Positions 1-8,241 of a DNA stretch of 64,000 nt are shown in pieces. This stretch comes from Nocardioides sp. 503 (GTDB taxonomy: Bacteria; Actinomycetota; Actinomycetes; Propionibacteriales; Nocardioidaceae): assembly GCF_004522095.1 (NCBI RefSeq), contig NZ_SPUI01000003.1, positions 868,001 through 932,000 of the forward strand, written 5' to 3'. Numbering within the stretch: the first letter of the stretch is position 1; the number at the start of each line of letters is the position of its first letter. The translations under genes were made by a program, and so were the position numbers. Below the pieces are notes generated by a model. That model did not search any database. It had not been told where the DNA came from and saw only the letters and a program-made list of their open reading frames with translations.

Positions 1-617
1 GCCAGCAGCACCGCCAGCGCGGTCGCGGTCGGCACGCCGGCGAGGAGGGCGATGCCCTCCTTGGGGCCGAGCCGCGGCGGCGACAGCGGGTCGACGACGG
101 GACCCGCCGGGACCGCGCTGCCGTCGGCGGCCAGGACCCGGCCGACTCCGGCCAGGTGGCCCCAGGCGTGGGCCATCGGGAGGATCTCCCCCGCGGCGCC
201 GGAGCCGGTGCGCGGGACGGCCGGCAGGACGTCGTGCTCGAGCAGGGTGCCCAGCCACGCGCAGAGCTCGGGGGAGACCGCCGCGTCCCCGGACAGGAAC
301 GTGCGCAGCCGCACGGCGAGCAGTGCTCTGGTCTCGGTGCGGGAGAGCCAGGGCGGGCCGCCCACCGCCCGGGCCAGCATCAGCCGCCGGGAGTGGTCGG
401 CCTGCGCCTCGACGCTGAGGCGCGTGTCGCTCAGCGCGCCCATGCCGGTCGTCACGCCGTAGACGTCCGGGCCGTCGCCCAGCGCGGCGAGCGCGGCGCG
501 ACGCCGCGCCGCCAGCCGCTCGAGCAGGTCCGCGGACAGCTCGACCCGTGCGCCCTGGGCGACGGCCAGCACGGCCGCGCGGTCCAGGTCGTCCGGCCGG
601 TCGACCAGGACGGTCAC
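1..617 (-). CDS. Aromatic amino acid ammonia-lyase-like protein lacking the MIO serine (partial, 3' end outside window)
   Basis: About 205 N-terminal residues of a histidine/phenylalanine ammonia-lyase fold protein are in the window; the rest lies beyond base 1. The frame opens at GTG 617, whose GTGA overlaps the stop of the ornithine-cyclodeaminase-like gene, so the two are probably translationally coupled. Family landmarks are VYGVTTGMGAL (with the conserved Tyr loop) and LGPKEGIALLAGVP. At the place where HutH in this window has [14 protein letters not shown], this protein reads GSGAAGEILPMAH. The Ala/Cys-Ser-Gly triad that cyclises to the MIO electrophile is therefore Ala-Ala-Gly, and one residue is missing before it. 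Known for the family: MIO formation needs that Ser. Inference: it either does not deaminate amino acids by the usual route or is a non-catalytic or repurposed paralogue. The fold assignment is firm; the function is open. Confidence 0.8.
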   Translation of the reverse strand, partial: MTVLVDRPDDLDRAAVLAVAQGARVELSADLLERLAARRRAALAALGDGPDVYGVTTGMGALSDTRLSVEAQADHSRRLMLARAVGGPPWLSRTETRALLAVRLRTFLSGDAAVSPELCAWLGTLLEHDVLPAVPRTGSGAAGEILPMAHAWGHLAGVGRVLAADGSAVPAGPVVDPLSPPRLGPKEGIALLAGVPTATALAVLL

Positions 618-1657
618 CGGAACCGCACCATCGTCCCGAGGTCCGCGGCCTCGGCGCGCTCGAGGATGAGCTGGCCGACGGCCACGTCGAGGATGGACAG
701 GCCGCGGTGCCAGAAGAGGATCCGCTCGTCGTCGTCCTCGCGTCCGGGCCGGCCTCCCGTGACGACCTCCCCCAGCTCCGCGTGCAGCGTCTCGCGGGTC
801 AGCGCCCCTGAGCGCAGGTGCGGGCGGAGCGCCCCGAAGCTGCCCGCCTGCGCCTCGCGCCAGTCGTCGACGACCACCTTGTCGACGACGTCGAGCAGGT
901 CGGGGTCGAGCGCGCTGATCGTGCCGTAGGGCACGAGCAGCGAGCCCGGGGCCAGGAGGTCACCGGTGATGAGGGAGGCCGGCTCGCGCAGCCGGGTCGC
1001 CTCCACGGCGATGTCGGCCCCGTCGATGGTCTCGGCGGCGGACTCGGTGACGACGACGGGCGTCGAGAGCTCCGAGCGCAGCTGCTCGGCGAACGCCTCC
1101 CGGGACTCCGGGCGCCGGCTGGTCACCCGGATCTCGTCGAGGTCGAACATCGCGTCGAGCATCACGATGTTGGAGTGTGCGGTCCCGCGCGCACCGATGT
1201 GCCCGAGCACCTTGGCGTCGGGCCGCGCGAGGTGGCGGGCACCGACCGCGGTCATCGCGCCGGTGCGGGCCTCGGTGATCAGCGTCGCGTCGAGGATCGC
1301 CCGCGGCACGCCGGTCCAGGGGTCGTAGAGCGTGAGCAGCGCCAGCTCGCTCGGCAGGCCCACCTCGTAGTTGCTCACGAAGTCGCCGACGACCTTGATG
1401 CCGCTGACGCCGTGGTCGCCGAGCGTGGAGACGTGCCCGCGCAGCACGTTGAAGTGCCCGCGGCCGTCGTTGTCGGGCTCGAGGTGCGTGCGCGGCTCGA
1501 ACACCGTCTCGCCCCTGCCGTGCGCGGCGACCACGTCGGTCGCGGCGGCCACGATGTCGGCGGGCGTCAGGCCCAGCGCGTCGATGTCGGGACCGGAGAC
1601 GAAGCGCAGCCAGAGGCCGTCGTCGTGCGGACGGGCGGGGGGCGGGGTGGTGGTCAC
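614..1657 (-). CDS. Ornithine cyclodeaminase / mu-crystallin family protein
   Basis: 347 residues, the usual size for the ornithine cyclodeaminase/alanine dehydrogenase-like family. Members are NAD(P)-dependent and act on amino or imino acids (ornithine to proline, ketimine reduction, opine chemistry). The N-terminal substrate half includes FEPRTHLEP and the conserved GIKVVGDF segment. The Rossmann half follows, with LGHIGARGTAHSNIVML as the dinucleotide-binding region and a following SRRPES typical of the NAD(P)-ribose-binding strand end. Start GTG at 1657. It is divergent from the RpiR-type regulator (83 bp between starts), which may control it. Its stop overlaps the next gene's GTG by 4 bp. 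The pairing with a MIO-less ammonia-lyase homologue suggests joint work on one amino acid, but the substrate cannot be read from sequence. Confidence 0.85.
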   Translation of the reverse strand: MTTTPPPARPHDDGLWLRFVSGPDIDALGLTPADIVAAATDVVAAHGRGETVFEPRTHLEPDNDGRGHFNVLRGHVSTLGDHGVSGIKVVGDFVSNYEVGLPSELALLTLYDPWTGVPRAILDATLITEARTGAMTAVGARHLARPDAKVLGHIGARGTAHSNIVMLDAMFDLDEIRVTSRRPESREAFAEQLRSELSTPVVVTESAAETIDGADIAVEATRLREPASLITGDLLAPGSLLVPYGTISALDPDLLDVVDKVVVDDWREAQAGSFGALRPHLRSGALTRETLHAELGEVVTGGRPGREDDDERILFWHRGLSILDVAVGQLILERAEAADLGTMVRFR

Positions 1658-1740
1658 GGAAGCCTCGGGTTCGGTCGGGGACGGGACAGGGGAGGATGGG
1701 CACGGAGCGGCAGCCGCCGCGAGGGCGCGAGGGAGGACCA

Positions 1741-2634
1741 GTGACGCAGCACGCCGGCGACACGGGCGGCCTGGACCCGGTCCGCAGCGCCACCGCGGCC
1801 CGCCAGTGGCTCGTCGAGCGCTGTCAGAGCCACCGGCTGTCGCCGACCCAGCGCCGCGTGGCGCAGTCGTTCATGGACACCATGCCCGATGCGGCGTTCC
1901 TGTCGACATCCGAGGCCGCGCTCCGGGCCGGGGTCAGCCAGCCGACGGTGACGAGGTTCGCCTCCACGCTGGGGTTCGCGACGTACGCCGACTTCCGCGC
2001 CGCGCTGCGCACCGTGATCCTCGGCAGCGCGCCCGGCGCCCCCGACGGCGCCGCGCCCGACACGAGCGACCCCGTCACCGAGGCCGCGGCCGACCTCGCG
2101 GCCCTGCGCGGCACGCTCGGCTCGCCGGCCATGGCCGCTGCCGTCGCCACGCTCGCGCAGGCCCGGATCCTGGGCGTCCTCGGCATCCGCGCCTCGACCG
2201 GCGTGGCGACGTACATCGGCTACTTCGCGCGCCGCATCGTCGACGACGTCCGGCTCGTCACCGAGGCGGACACGGCGATCGACTCCCTCACCCAGATGCA
2301 CCACGCCGGCGGCGCCGCGGTGGTCGTGGTGGCGATGCCGCGCTACCCGGCCTCGACCGTCCGGGCCCTGCGTCACGCCCGCGACCTCGGCATCCCCACC
2401 GTGCTGCTGGTGGACACACCGTTCGTCGACTTCGCCCACGACGCCGACCACGTGCTCGTCAGCCCTGTGGGCACCGGCATGGTCTTTGACTCCCACGCCG
2501 CGCCGGTCGTGCTCGGGATGGCCCTGCTCGACGGCATCGCGGGCGCCCATCCCCGGCGCACGCAGGACCGGCTCGAGGCCCACGAGGGCCTGGTCGACAC
2601 GTGGCTCTACCAGCCGAGCACGGATCAGGACTGA
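1741..2634 (+). CDS. MurR/RpiR family transcriptional regulator (HTH + SIS)
   Basis: 297 residues from GTG 1741, chosen because GGAGG lies 5 bases upstream; an in-frame ATG at 1696 has no such site and adds a low-complexity leader. The N-terminal HTH_6 domain contains [14 protein letters not shown] and [17 protein letters not shown] (recognition helix). A SIS domain follows, about residues 110-270, with [10 protein letters not shown] and [16 protein letters not shown] domains bind phosphosugars or similar ligands. The gene is divergent from the cyclodeaminase-like gene and convergent with hutU, overlapping hutU's 3' end by 10 bp. Inference: it controls the divergent pair and possibly the hut operon. 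In some bacteria RpiR-type proteins replace the GntR-type HutC repressor. The ligand is unknown. Confidence 0.88.
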   Translation: MTQHAGDTGGLDPVRSATAARQWLVERCQSHRLSPTQRRVAQSFMDTMPDAAFLSTSEAALRAGVSQPTVTRFASTLGFATYADFRAALRTVILGSAPGAPDGAAPDTSDPVTEAAADLAALRGTLGSPAMAAAVATLAQARILGVLGIRASTGVATYIGYFARRIVDDVRLVTEADTAIDSLTQMHHAGGAAVVVVAMPRYPASTVRALRHARDLGIPTVLLVDTPFVDFAHDADHVLVSPVGTGMVFDSHAAPVVLGMALLDGIAGAHPRRTQDRLEAHEGLVDTWLYQPSTDQD

Positions 2635-4310
2635 CCCTCCTGGTCACGATCGGCTGAGATCGGGATGCGCACGCCGCGCTCGGCCGCGACCTCGACCGCG
2701 CGGTCGTAGCCGGCGTCGACGTGGCGGATGACGCCCATGCCGGGGTCGTTGGTGAGGACGCGCTCGATCTTCTCGGCGGCCAGCGCGGTGCCGTCGGCGA
2801 CGCAGACCTGCCCGGCGTGCAGGGACCGGCCGATGCCGACGCCGCCGCCGTGGTGGAAGGACACCCAGCTGGCGCCCGAGGCGGTGTTGACCAGGGCGTT
2901 GAGGATCGCCCAGTCCGCGATCGCGTCGGAGCCGTCGAGCATCGCCTCGGTCTCGCGGTAGGGCGAGGCGACCGAGCCGCAGTCGAGGTGGTCGCGGCCG
3001 ATCACGACCGGCGCCTTGAGCTCGCCGGAGGCGACCATCTCGTTGAACTTGAGGCCCGCGAGGTGGCGCTCGCCGTAGCCCAGCCAGCAGATCCGCGCCG
3101 GAAGGCCCTGGAAGGACACGCGCTCCCCGGCCATGGTGATCCACTTGCGCAGCCGCTCGTTGTCGGGGAACAGCTCGAGGATCGCCTTGTCGGTGGCGGC
3201 GATGTCGGCGGGGTCGCCGGAGAGCGCGGCCCAGCGGAAGGGGCCCTTGCCCTCGCAGAAGAGCGGGCGGATGTAGGCCGGCACGAAGCCGGGGAACTCG
3301 AAGGCCCGGTCGTAGCCGCCCTTGCGCGCCTCGTCGCGGATCGAGTTGCCGTAGTCGAACACCTCGGCTCCGCGGTCCTGGAACTCCACCATCGCCCGCA
3401 CGTGCGTGGCCATGGACTCCTGCGCCCGCTTGGTGAAGCCCACCGGGTCGGCCTCGCGCTCGGTGACCCAGTCGTCGTACGACGTGCCGGCCGGCAGGTA
3501 GTAGAGCGGGTCGTGGGCCGAGGTCTGGTCGGTGACGATGTCGATCGGCGCCCCCGACTCCAGGAGCTCGGGCAGCATCACGGCGGCGTTGCCGAGCACG
3601 CCGATGGACAGCGGCTTCCGCTCGTCGCGGGCGGCGACCGCCATGGCGACCGCCTCGTCCAGCGAGTCGGCCCGCACGTCGAGGTAGCGGTGCTCGATGC
3701 GCCGCTCGATGCGGTCGGGGTCGCACTCGATGCAGATGACGACGCCGTCGTTCATGGTCACGGCCAGCGGCTGCGCGCCGCCCATGCCGCCGAGCCCGGC
3801 CGTCAGGGTGATCGTGCCGGCGAGCGTCCCGCCGAAGCGCTTGTCGGCCACCGCGGCGAACGTCTCGAACGTTCCTTGGAGGATGCCCTGGGTGCCGATG
3901 TAGATCCAGGAGCCGGCCGTCATCTGGCCGTACATCGTCAGCCCGAGGTCCTCGAGCCGGCGGAACTCCTCCCAGTTGGCCCAGTCGCCCACGAGGTTGG
4001 AGTTGGCGATGAGCACGCGCGGCGCCCAGGTGTGGGTGCGCATGACGCCGACCGGCTTGCCCGACTGTACGAGCATGGTCTCGTCGTCCTCGAGGTCGCG
4101 CAGGGTCCGCACCAGCGCGTCGTAGGCCTCCCAGCTGCGGGCGGCCTTGCCGGTGCCGCCGTAGACCACGAGGTCCTCGGGCCGCTCGGCGTTGTCGGGG
4201 TCGAGGTTGTTCATGAGCATCCGCAGCGGCGCCTCGGTCTGCCACGACTTCGCGGTCAGCTCGTGGCCGCGCGCGGCGCGGATGGGGAGGCGGGGGTTGG
4301 GCACGGTCAT
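2625..4310 (-). CDS. hutU: Urocanate hydratase
   Basis: 561 residues, normal for HutU. It converts urocanate to imidazolonepropionate, the second step of histidine degradation, in the cytoplasm with tightly bound NAD+. Visible landmarks are [19 protein letters not shown] early sequence, the glycine-rich [12 protein letters not shown], and the urocanase signature [10 protein letters not shown] whose Cys is the known active-site residue. The [17 protein letters not shown] block and [17 protein letters not shown] follow. Start ATG 4310 lies inside the ATGA overlap with the stop of hutH, so the order of translation is hutH then hutU. The 3' end overlaps the convergent regulator gene by 10 bp. Imidazolonepropionase and the later hut genes are not in the window. 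Confidence 0.97.
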   Translation of the reverse strand: MTVPNPRLPIRAARGHELTAKSWQTEAPLRMLMNNLDPDNAERPEDLVVYGGTGKAARSWEAYDALVRTLRDLEDDETMLVQSGKPVGVMRTHTWAPRVLIANSNLVGDWANWEEFRRLEDLGLTMYGQMTAGSWIYIGTQGILQGTFETFAAVADKRFGGTLAGTITLTAGLGGMGGAQPLAVTMNDGVVICIECDPDRIERRIEHRYLDVRADSLDEAVAMAVAARDERKPLSIGVLGNAAVMLPELLESGAPIDIVTDQTSAHDPLYYLPAGTSYDDWVTEREADPVGFTKRAQESMATHVRAMVEFQDRGAEVFDYGNSIRDEARKGGYDRAFEFPGFVPAYIRPLFCEGKGPFRWAALSGDPADIAATDKAILELFPDNERLRKWITMAGERVSFQGLPARICWLGYGERHLAGLKFNEMVASGELKAPVVIGRDHLDCGSVASPYRETEAMLDGSDAIADWAILNALVNTASGASWVSFHHGGGVGIGRSLHAGQVCVADGTALAAEKIERVLTNDPGMGVIRHVDAGYDRAVEVAAERGVRIPISADRDQEGQS

Positions 4311-5878
4311 GCGAGCTCTCCGATCACTTCGTGGACGGCGTTCAGGACGGCGCCGGAGCCGACGAGCGACACCGCCGCCTCGATCTCCGGGGACAGGTGC
4401 CGGTCGGGGCCGGGGCCCTGGACCCCGCCCTCCCGCAGCACCCGTACGACGGCAGCGGTGGCGGGCGCGGGCTCGAGCGGGGCGCGCAGCTCGAGGGCCC
4501 GCGCCGCGGTCATGACCTCGATGGCGACCACGCGGGTCAGCCCGTCGACGGAGTGGCGCAGCTTGCGGGCGGCCGACCACCCCATCGAGACGTGGTCCTC
4601 CTGCATGGCGCTGGAGGGGATGGAGTCCACCGACGCCGGGACGGCCAGCCGCTTCAGCTCGGAGACCACCGCGGCCTGGGTGTACTGCGCGATCATCAGG
4701 CCGCTGTCCACGCCCGGGTCGTGGGCGAGGAAGGGCGGCAGTCCGTGGCTGCGGGACCTGTCGAGGAACCGGTCGGTGCGCCGCTCGCTCATGCTGGCCA
4801 CGTCGGCGGCGACGATCGCGAGGAAGTCGAGGACGTAGCCGACCGGCGCGCCGTGGAAGTTGCCGTTGGACTCCACCCGCCCCTCGCCGTCGGTCAGCAC
4901 GACCGGGTTGTCGACGGCGCTGGCCAGCTCGCGGCCCGCCACGACCGCTGCGTGCTCGACGGTGTCGCGGGCGGCGCCGTGGACCTGGGGCGCGCAGCGC
5001 AGGGAGTAGGCGTCCTGGACGCGGTTGCAGTCCGGGCCGCGGTGGGAGGCGACCACGCCCGACCCGGCGAGCAGCCGGGTGAGGTTGGCGGCCGACAGCG
5101 CCTGGCCGGGGTGCGGGCGGATCGCCTGCAGCTCGGGGGCGAACACCCGGTCGGTGCCGAGCTGGGCCTCGACCGACATGGCGGCCGCGACGTCCGCCGT
5201 ACGCAGGAGGCGCCGCAGGTCCGCGATCGCCATCGCGAGCATGCCGAGCATCCCGTCGGTGCCGTTGATGAGCGCGAGGCCCTCCTTGGCGACCAGCTCG
5301 ACCGGCGTCAGCCCGGCCGCGGCGAGGGCGTCGGCCGCCGGCATCAGTACGCCGCTCGCGTCGCGGACGGTCCCCTCGCCCATGAGCGCGAGGGCGCAGT
5401 GCGCCAGCGGGGCGAGGTCACCCGAGCAGCCCAGCGAGCCGTACTCGTGCACGACCGGCGTGATCCCGTGGTCGAGCAGGTCCGCGAGCAGCCGGGCGGT
5501 ACCGACCCGCACCCCGGTGTGCCCGGTCGCGAGCGTCGAGAGGCGCAGCAGCATCAGGGCGCGGACGACCTCGCGCTCGACCTCCGGGCCGGAGCCGGCC
5601 GCGTGCGAGCGGACCAGCGAGCGCTGCAGCTGCGCGCGCAGCTCGGTGGGGATGTGCCGCGTGGCGAGCGCGCCGAAGCCGGTCGAGATCCCGTAGGCCG
5701 GCGTGGGCGCCGACGCCAGCCGGTCCACGACGTCCCGGGCGCGGGCCAGCGCGGCGACCGCCGCGTCGCCGAGCACCACCCGGGCGCCGTCGCGCGCCAC
5801 GGCCACGACGTCCTCGAGCGAGAGCGGGCCGACATCGACCAGGACGGGAGCGGGGGCGGCGGTCATGCCCTCATCCAA
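4307..5878 (-). CDS. hutH: Histidine ammonia-lyase
   Basis: 523 residues. Deaminates L-histidine to urocanate using the MIO cofactor. [11 protein letters not shown] carries the catalytic Tyr loop. [14 protein letters not shown] provides the MIO triad as Cys-Ser-Gly, a form also known in other actinomycete HutH proteins. [21 protein letters not shown] and [12 protein letters not shown] are further conserved blocks. The outer ATG at 5878 is given; an in-frame ATG at 5866 (MTAAPAP) is an equally plausible start because neither has an ideal Shine-Dalgarno spacing. First gene of the hutH-hutU operon, with a perfect 18-bp palindrome 43 bp upstream. It contrasts with the ammonia-lyase-like gene at the window's left end, which lacks the MIO serine. 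Confidence 0.96.
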   Translation of the reverse strand: MDEGMTAAPAPVLVDVGPLSLEDVVAVARDGARVVLGDAAVAALARARDVVDRLASAPTPAYGISTGFGALATRHIPTELRAQLQRSLVRSHAAGSGPEVEREVVRALMLLRLSTLATGHTGVRVGTARLLADLLDHGITPVVHEYGSLGCSGDLAPLAHCALALMGEGTVRDASGVLMPAADALAAAGLTPVELVAKEGLALINGTDGMLGMLAMAIADLRRLLRTADVAAAMSVEAQLGTDRVFAPELQAIRPHPGQALSAANLTRLLAGSGVVASHRGPDCNRVQDAYSLRCAPQVHGAARDTVEHAAVVAGRELASAVDNPVVLTDGEGRVESNGNFHGAPVGYVLDFLAIVAADVASMSERRTDRFLDRSRSHGLPPFLAHDPGVDSGLMIAQYTQAAVVSELKRLAVPASVDSIPSSAMQEDHVSMGWSAARKLRHSVDGLTRVVAIEVMTAARALELRAPLEPAPATAAVVRVLREGGVQGPGPDRHLSPEIEAAVSLVGSGAVLNAVHEVIGELA

Positions 5879-5920
5879 CGTCCACGGCCCGCCACGGCGA
5901 CAGGTCCGGAGCCCGTCGTC

Positions 5921-5938
5921 CGTCTCGGATCCGAGACG
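5921..5938. promoter_or_regulatory. Perfect 18-bp palindrome upstream of hutH, probable operator
   Basis: CGTCTCGGATCCGAGACG is a perfect inverted repeat 43-60 bp before the hutH ATG, in the 173-bp divergent space between hutH and the secreted-protein gene at 6052. Position and symmetry suit a dimeric regulator binding site for the hut operon. The binding protein is not known; the RpiR-type regulator at 1741 is the nearest candidate. Confidence 0.55.
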
Positions 5939-6051
5939 TACAGCGTAAGAATTTCTTGAATAAGTTCAGTGCACAGGGGGTAACTGACGTCACACCTGCT
6001 CGTTGATCCCCCGTACGTCGGGCGCCTGCCCCATCCCCCCAAGGAGTCCCC

Positions 6052-7314
6052 ATGAAGCGATCTCTGCGCATCCCCTCCGCGCTCCTCAGTGTCGGGCTGG
6101 TCGCCGCGCTGACCGCGTCCATGCCGAGCACGGCGGCCGCCCCGGCCCCCGCCGCGAAGAAGGTCGTCAAGACCTCGTTCGCCCTCGGCGCCTCCGGCTT
6201 CGGCAGCGTCGCGCGCGGCGGCGACATGCCCGTCAGCTCGGGCGAGGCCACCGCCTACATGTCCATCGGGTGCACCAACCGCGCCGGCGTCAACCGCACC
6301 AACTACGTCGCCGAGTCGACCCTGCCCGGCATCGGGAACGTGACCGGGATCCGCACCCGCGTCTGGACCTCCAAGAGCGGCAAGGTCGTCTCGTCGTACT
6401 CCACGCAGCGCATCGCCGAGGTCGTCATCGCCCAGGGTGCGCTCGGCCGGCTGACCCTCGAGGGCGTCAAGTCGGAGTCCCGCGCCTTCCACGACGGCTC
6501 GCGCTTCCGCACCGAGGCGAGCTCCAGCGTCCTCAAGGCCGTCTACAAGCCGGTCGCCGGTCCCGCTCGCGAGGTCCGGGTCCCGTCCGCCGGTCGGCCG
6601 CTCACGATCCCGGGCCTGGCCACGATCCGCCTGGGCGTCAGCCAGTCCAAGCGCATGAGCAACGGCGTGCGCGTCACCACCGACGGCATCGACATCCGGG
6701 TGGTGCCCACGCGCACCCGCACCCAGGTCGCCTTCTCCGCGGCCAAGATCATGAGCGGCGCGCGCCACGGCACGTTCAAGGGGTACTCCGCCGGCGTCCG
6801 GGGCTCGGCGCTGGCCAACAACGTCAAGGTGGGCCGCACGCCGTACCTGCCGATGCCCTGCACCGGCACCAAGGGCAAGGTGGCCACCCGCGAGACCGCG
6901 GGCGCCAACCTCCCGGGCGCGGGGACCGTCAACGGGCTGCGCACCCAGCAGATGGCCAGGCAGACCCGGCACGGCGCGCGCATGTGGGAGCAGGGCGCGG
7001 TCGGCCGCGTCCGCCTCGGCAACGGCCAGGTGGTCCTGCGCGGGGTCGTCGCTCGCGCCACCGTCAGCCGCAACGCCAAGGGCCGCCTCACCCGCAGCGC
7101 GACCGGCACCATCGGCGCCCTGGTGGTCAACGGCGAGACCCAGCAGATCCCGTCGTCCGGCGTCATCGAGGTCCCGGGCGTCCTGCGGATCCAGGAGAGG
7201 GTCGTGCAGCGCCTGAGCGCCGGCGTCATGGTCATCGGCGCCCGGATCACCCTGCTCGACGGCACCGGGGCCGTGATCGACCTCGGCATCGCGCACGCCC
7301 AGATCCGCCGCTGA
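6052..7314 (+). CDS. Secreted choice-of-anchor P family-like protein
   Basis: 420 residues with a clear Sec signal peptide (MKRSLRIPSALLSVGLVAAL, cleavage probably after PSTAAA). The mature part has two similar halves. Each begins with a small-residue strand and a single-Cys segment (YMSIGCTNRAGVNRTN, near residue 70, and YLPMPCTGTKGKVATRET, near residue 268). Each continues with a T/V-rich beta pattern ending in GVKSES- or GVVARA-type strands. This is the pattern of actinobacterial 'choice-of-anchor P' surface proteins; no LPXTG or C-terminal TM is visible, so the anchor, if any, is unknown. The two Cys, one per half, may pair with each other. ATG 6052 is preceded by AAGGAG. A strong hairpin follows the stop. 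Confidence 0.7.
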   Translation: MKRSLRIPSALLSVGLVAALTASMPSTAAAPAPAAKKVVKTSFALGASGFGSVARGGDMPVSSGEATAYMSIGCTNRAGVNRTNYVAESTLPGIGNVTGIRTRVWTSKSGKVVSSYSTQRIAEVVIAQGALGRLTLEGVKSESRAFHDGSRFRTEASSSVLKAVYKPVAGPAREVRVPSAGRPLTIPGLATIRLGVSQSKRMSNGVRVTTDGIDIRVVPTRTRTQVAFSAAKIMSGARHGTFKGYSAGVRGSALANNVKVGRTPYLPMPCTGTKGKVATRETAGANLPGAGTVNGLRTQQMARQTRHGARMWEQGAVGRVRLGNGQVVLRGVVARATVSRNAKGRLTRSATGTIGALVVNGETQQIPSSGVIEVPGVLRIQERVVQRLSAGVMVIGARITLLDGTGAVIDLGIAHAQIRR

Positions 7315-7338
7315 CCCCCGCTCGACCGCGACACCCGA

Positions 7339-7372
7339 CCCGACCCCGCCCGGCCTGCCGGGCGGGGTCGGG
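7339..7372 (+). terminator. Hairpin terminator after the choice-of-anchor-type gene
   Basis: A perfect 16-bp GC-rich stem (left arm 7339-7354, right arm 7357-7372) with a 2-base loop starts 25 bp after the stop codon. No long T-run follows, as is common in high-GC actinomycetes. It lies before the IclR gene and should separate the two transcripts. Confidence 0.7.
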
Positions 7373-7405
7373 CACGCTCGGGGCACCTCGGGCACACTCA
7401 GGGCC

Positions 7406-8212
7406 ATGCCCCAGGTGCCCGCAGCGACCCGCACCCTCCGGGTCCTGCGCTACCTCGCCAGCCAGCCCGACCCGGTCCCGCTCGAGCACATCAGCCGGGC
7501 CTGCGACCTCCCGCGCAGCACGGCGTACCACCTGCTCGCCGCCATGGTCGCCGAGGGCTTCGTGGTGCACCTCGCCGAGGACCGCAGCTACGGCCTCGGG
7601 GTCGCCGCCTTCGAGGTGGGCAGCGGGTACTCCCGCCAGGCGCCCCTGCAGCGCATCGCCCGGCACCAGCTCGCGGCGCTGGTCGACCGCACCGGCGAGT
7701 CCGCCCACCTCGCCGTCCTCCACGGCCGTGACGTCCTCTACGTCGTCGAGGAGCGCTCCCCGGGCCGACCGCCGCTCGTGACCGACATCGGGGTGCGGCT
7801 CCCGGCCCACCTCACCGCCAGCGGACGGGCGCTGCTGGCGGCGCTGCCCCCGGCCCAGGTCCGCGCGCTCTACCCCGACCCCGAGGCCTTCGTGGACCGC
7901 ACCGGCCGCGGCCCCCGGCGCCCGCCGGCGCTGCGGGCCGTCCTTGCCTCCGTACGCCGCGACGGCCACGCCGCGGAGGACGGCGAGGTGACGCTCGGCT
8001 TCGCCAGCGTGGCCGCCGCGGTGCTCGACCACAACCAGCACCCGGTCGCCGCCGTCGCCGTGACCTTCGAGAGCACCGCCGAGGGCACCGCCCCGACCGG
8101 GCTCACCGACGAGGTCCGGCGCACCGCCTCCGCGCTCTCGCGGCGCATCGGAGGCCGTGACGCCGCGCCGACTCGCACGTTGGTCCCTCGACAGGACCCC
8201 CAGCGTGGGTGA
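7406..8212 (+). CDS. IclR family transcriptional regulator
   Basis: 268 residues. The N-terminal winged HTH includes TRTLRVLRYLASQP, LEHISRACDLPRSTAYHLLAAMVAEGFV and the wing DRSYGLG. The C-terminal effector domain has HLAVLHGRDVLYVVEERSPGRPP, LPAHLTASGRALLAALPP and FASVAAAVLDHNQHPVAAVAVTF, all typical IclR segments. These proteins usually sense a small aromatic or organic acid and control catabolic genes nearby. The neighbours here are a secreted surface-type protein upstream and a secreted hydrolase-like gene 29 bp downstream, so a direct metabolic target is not obvious. The downstream gene may be co-transcribed. Confidence 0.9.
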   Translation: MPQVPAATRTLRVLRYLASQPDPVPLEHISRACDLPRSTAYHLLAAMVAEGFVVHLAEDRSYGLGVAAFEVGSGYSRQAPLQRIARHQLAALVDRTGESAHLAVLHGRDVLYVVEERSPGRPPLVTDIGVRLPAHLTASGRALLAALPPAQVRALYPDPEAFVDRTGRGPRRPPALRAVLASVRRDGHAAEDGEVTLGFASVAAAVLDHNQHPVAAVAVTFESTAEGTAPTGLTDEVRRTASALSRRIGGRDAAPTRTLVPRQDPQRG

Positions 8213-8241
8213 TCCTGTCGCCAGTCGACCCAGGAGACCCC

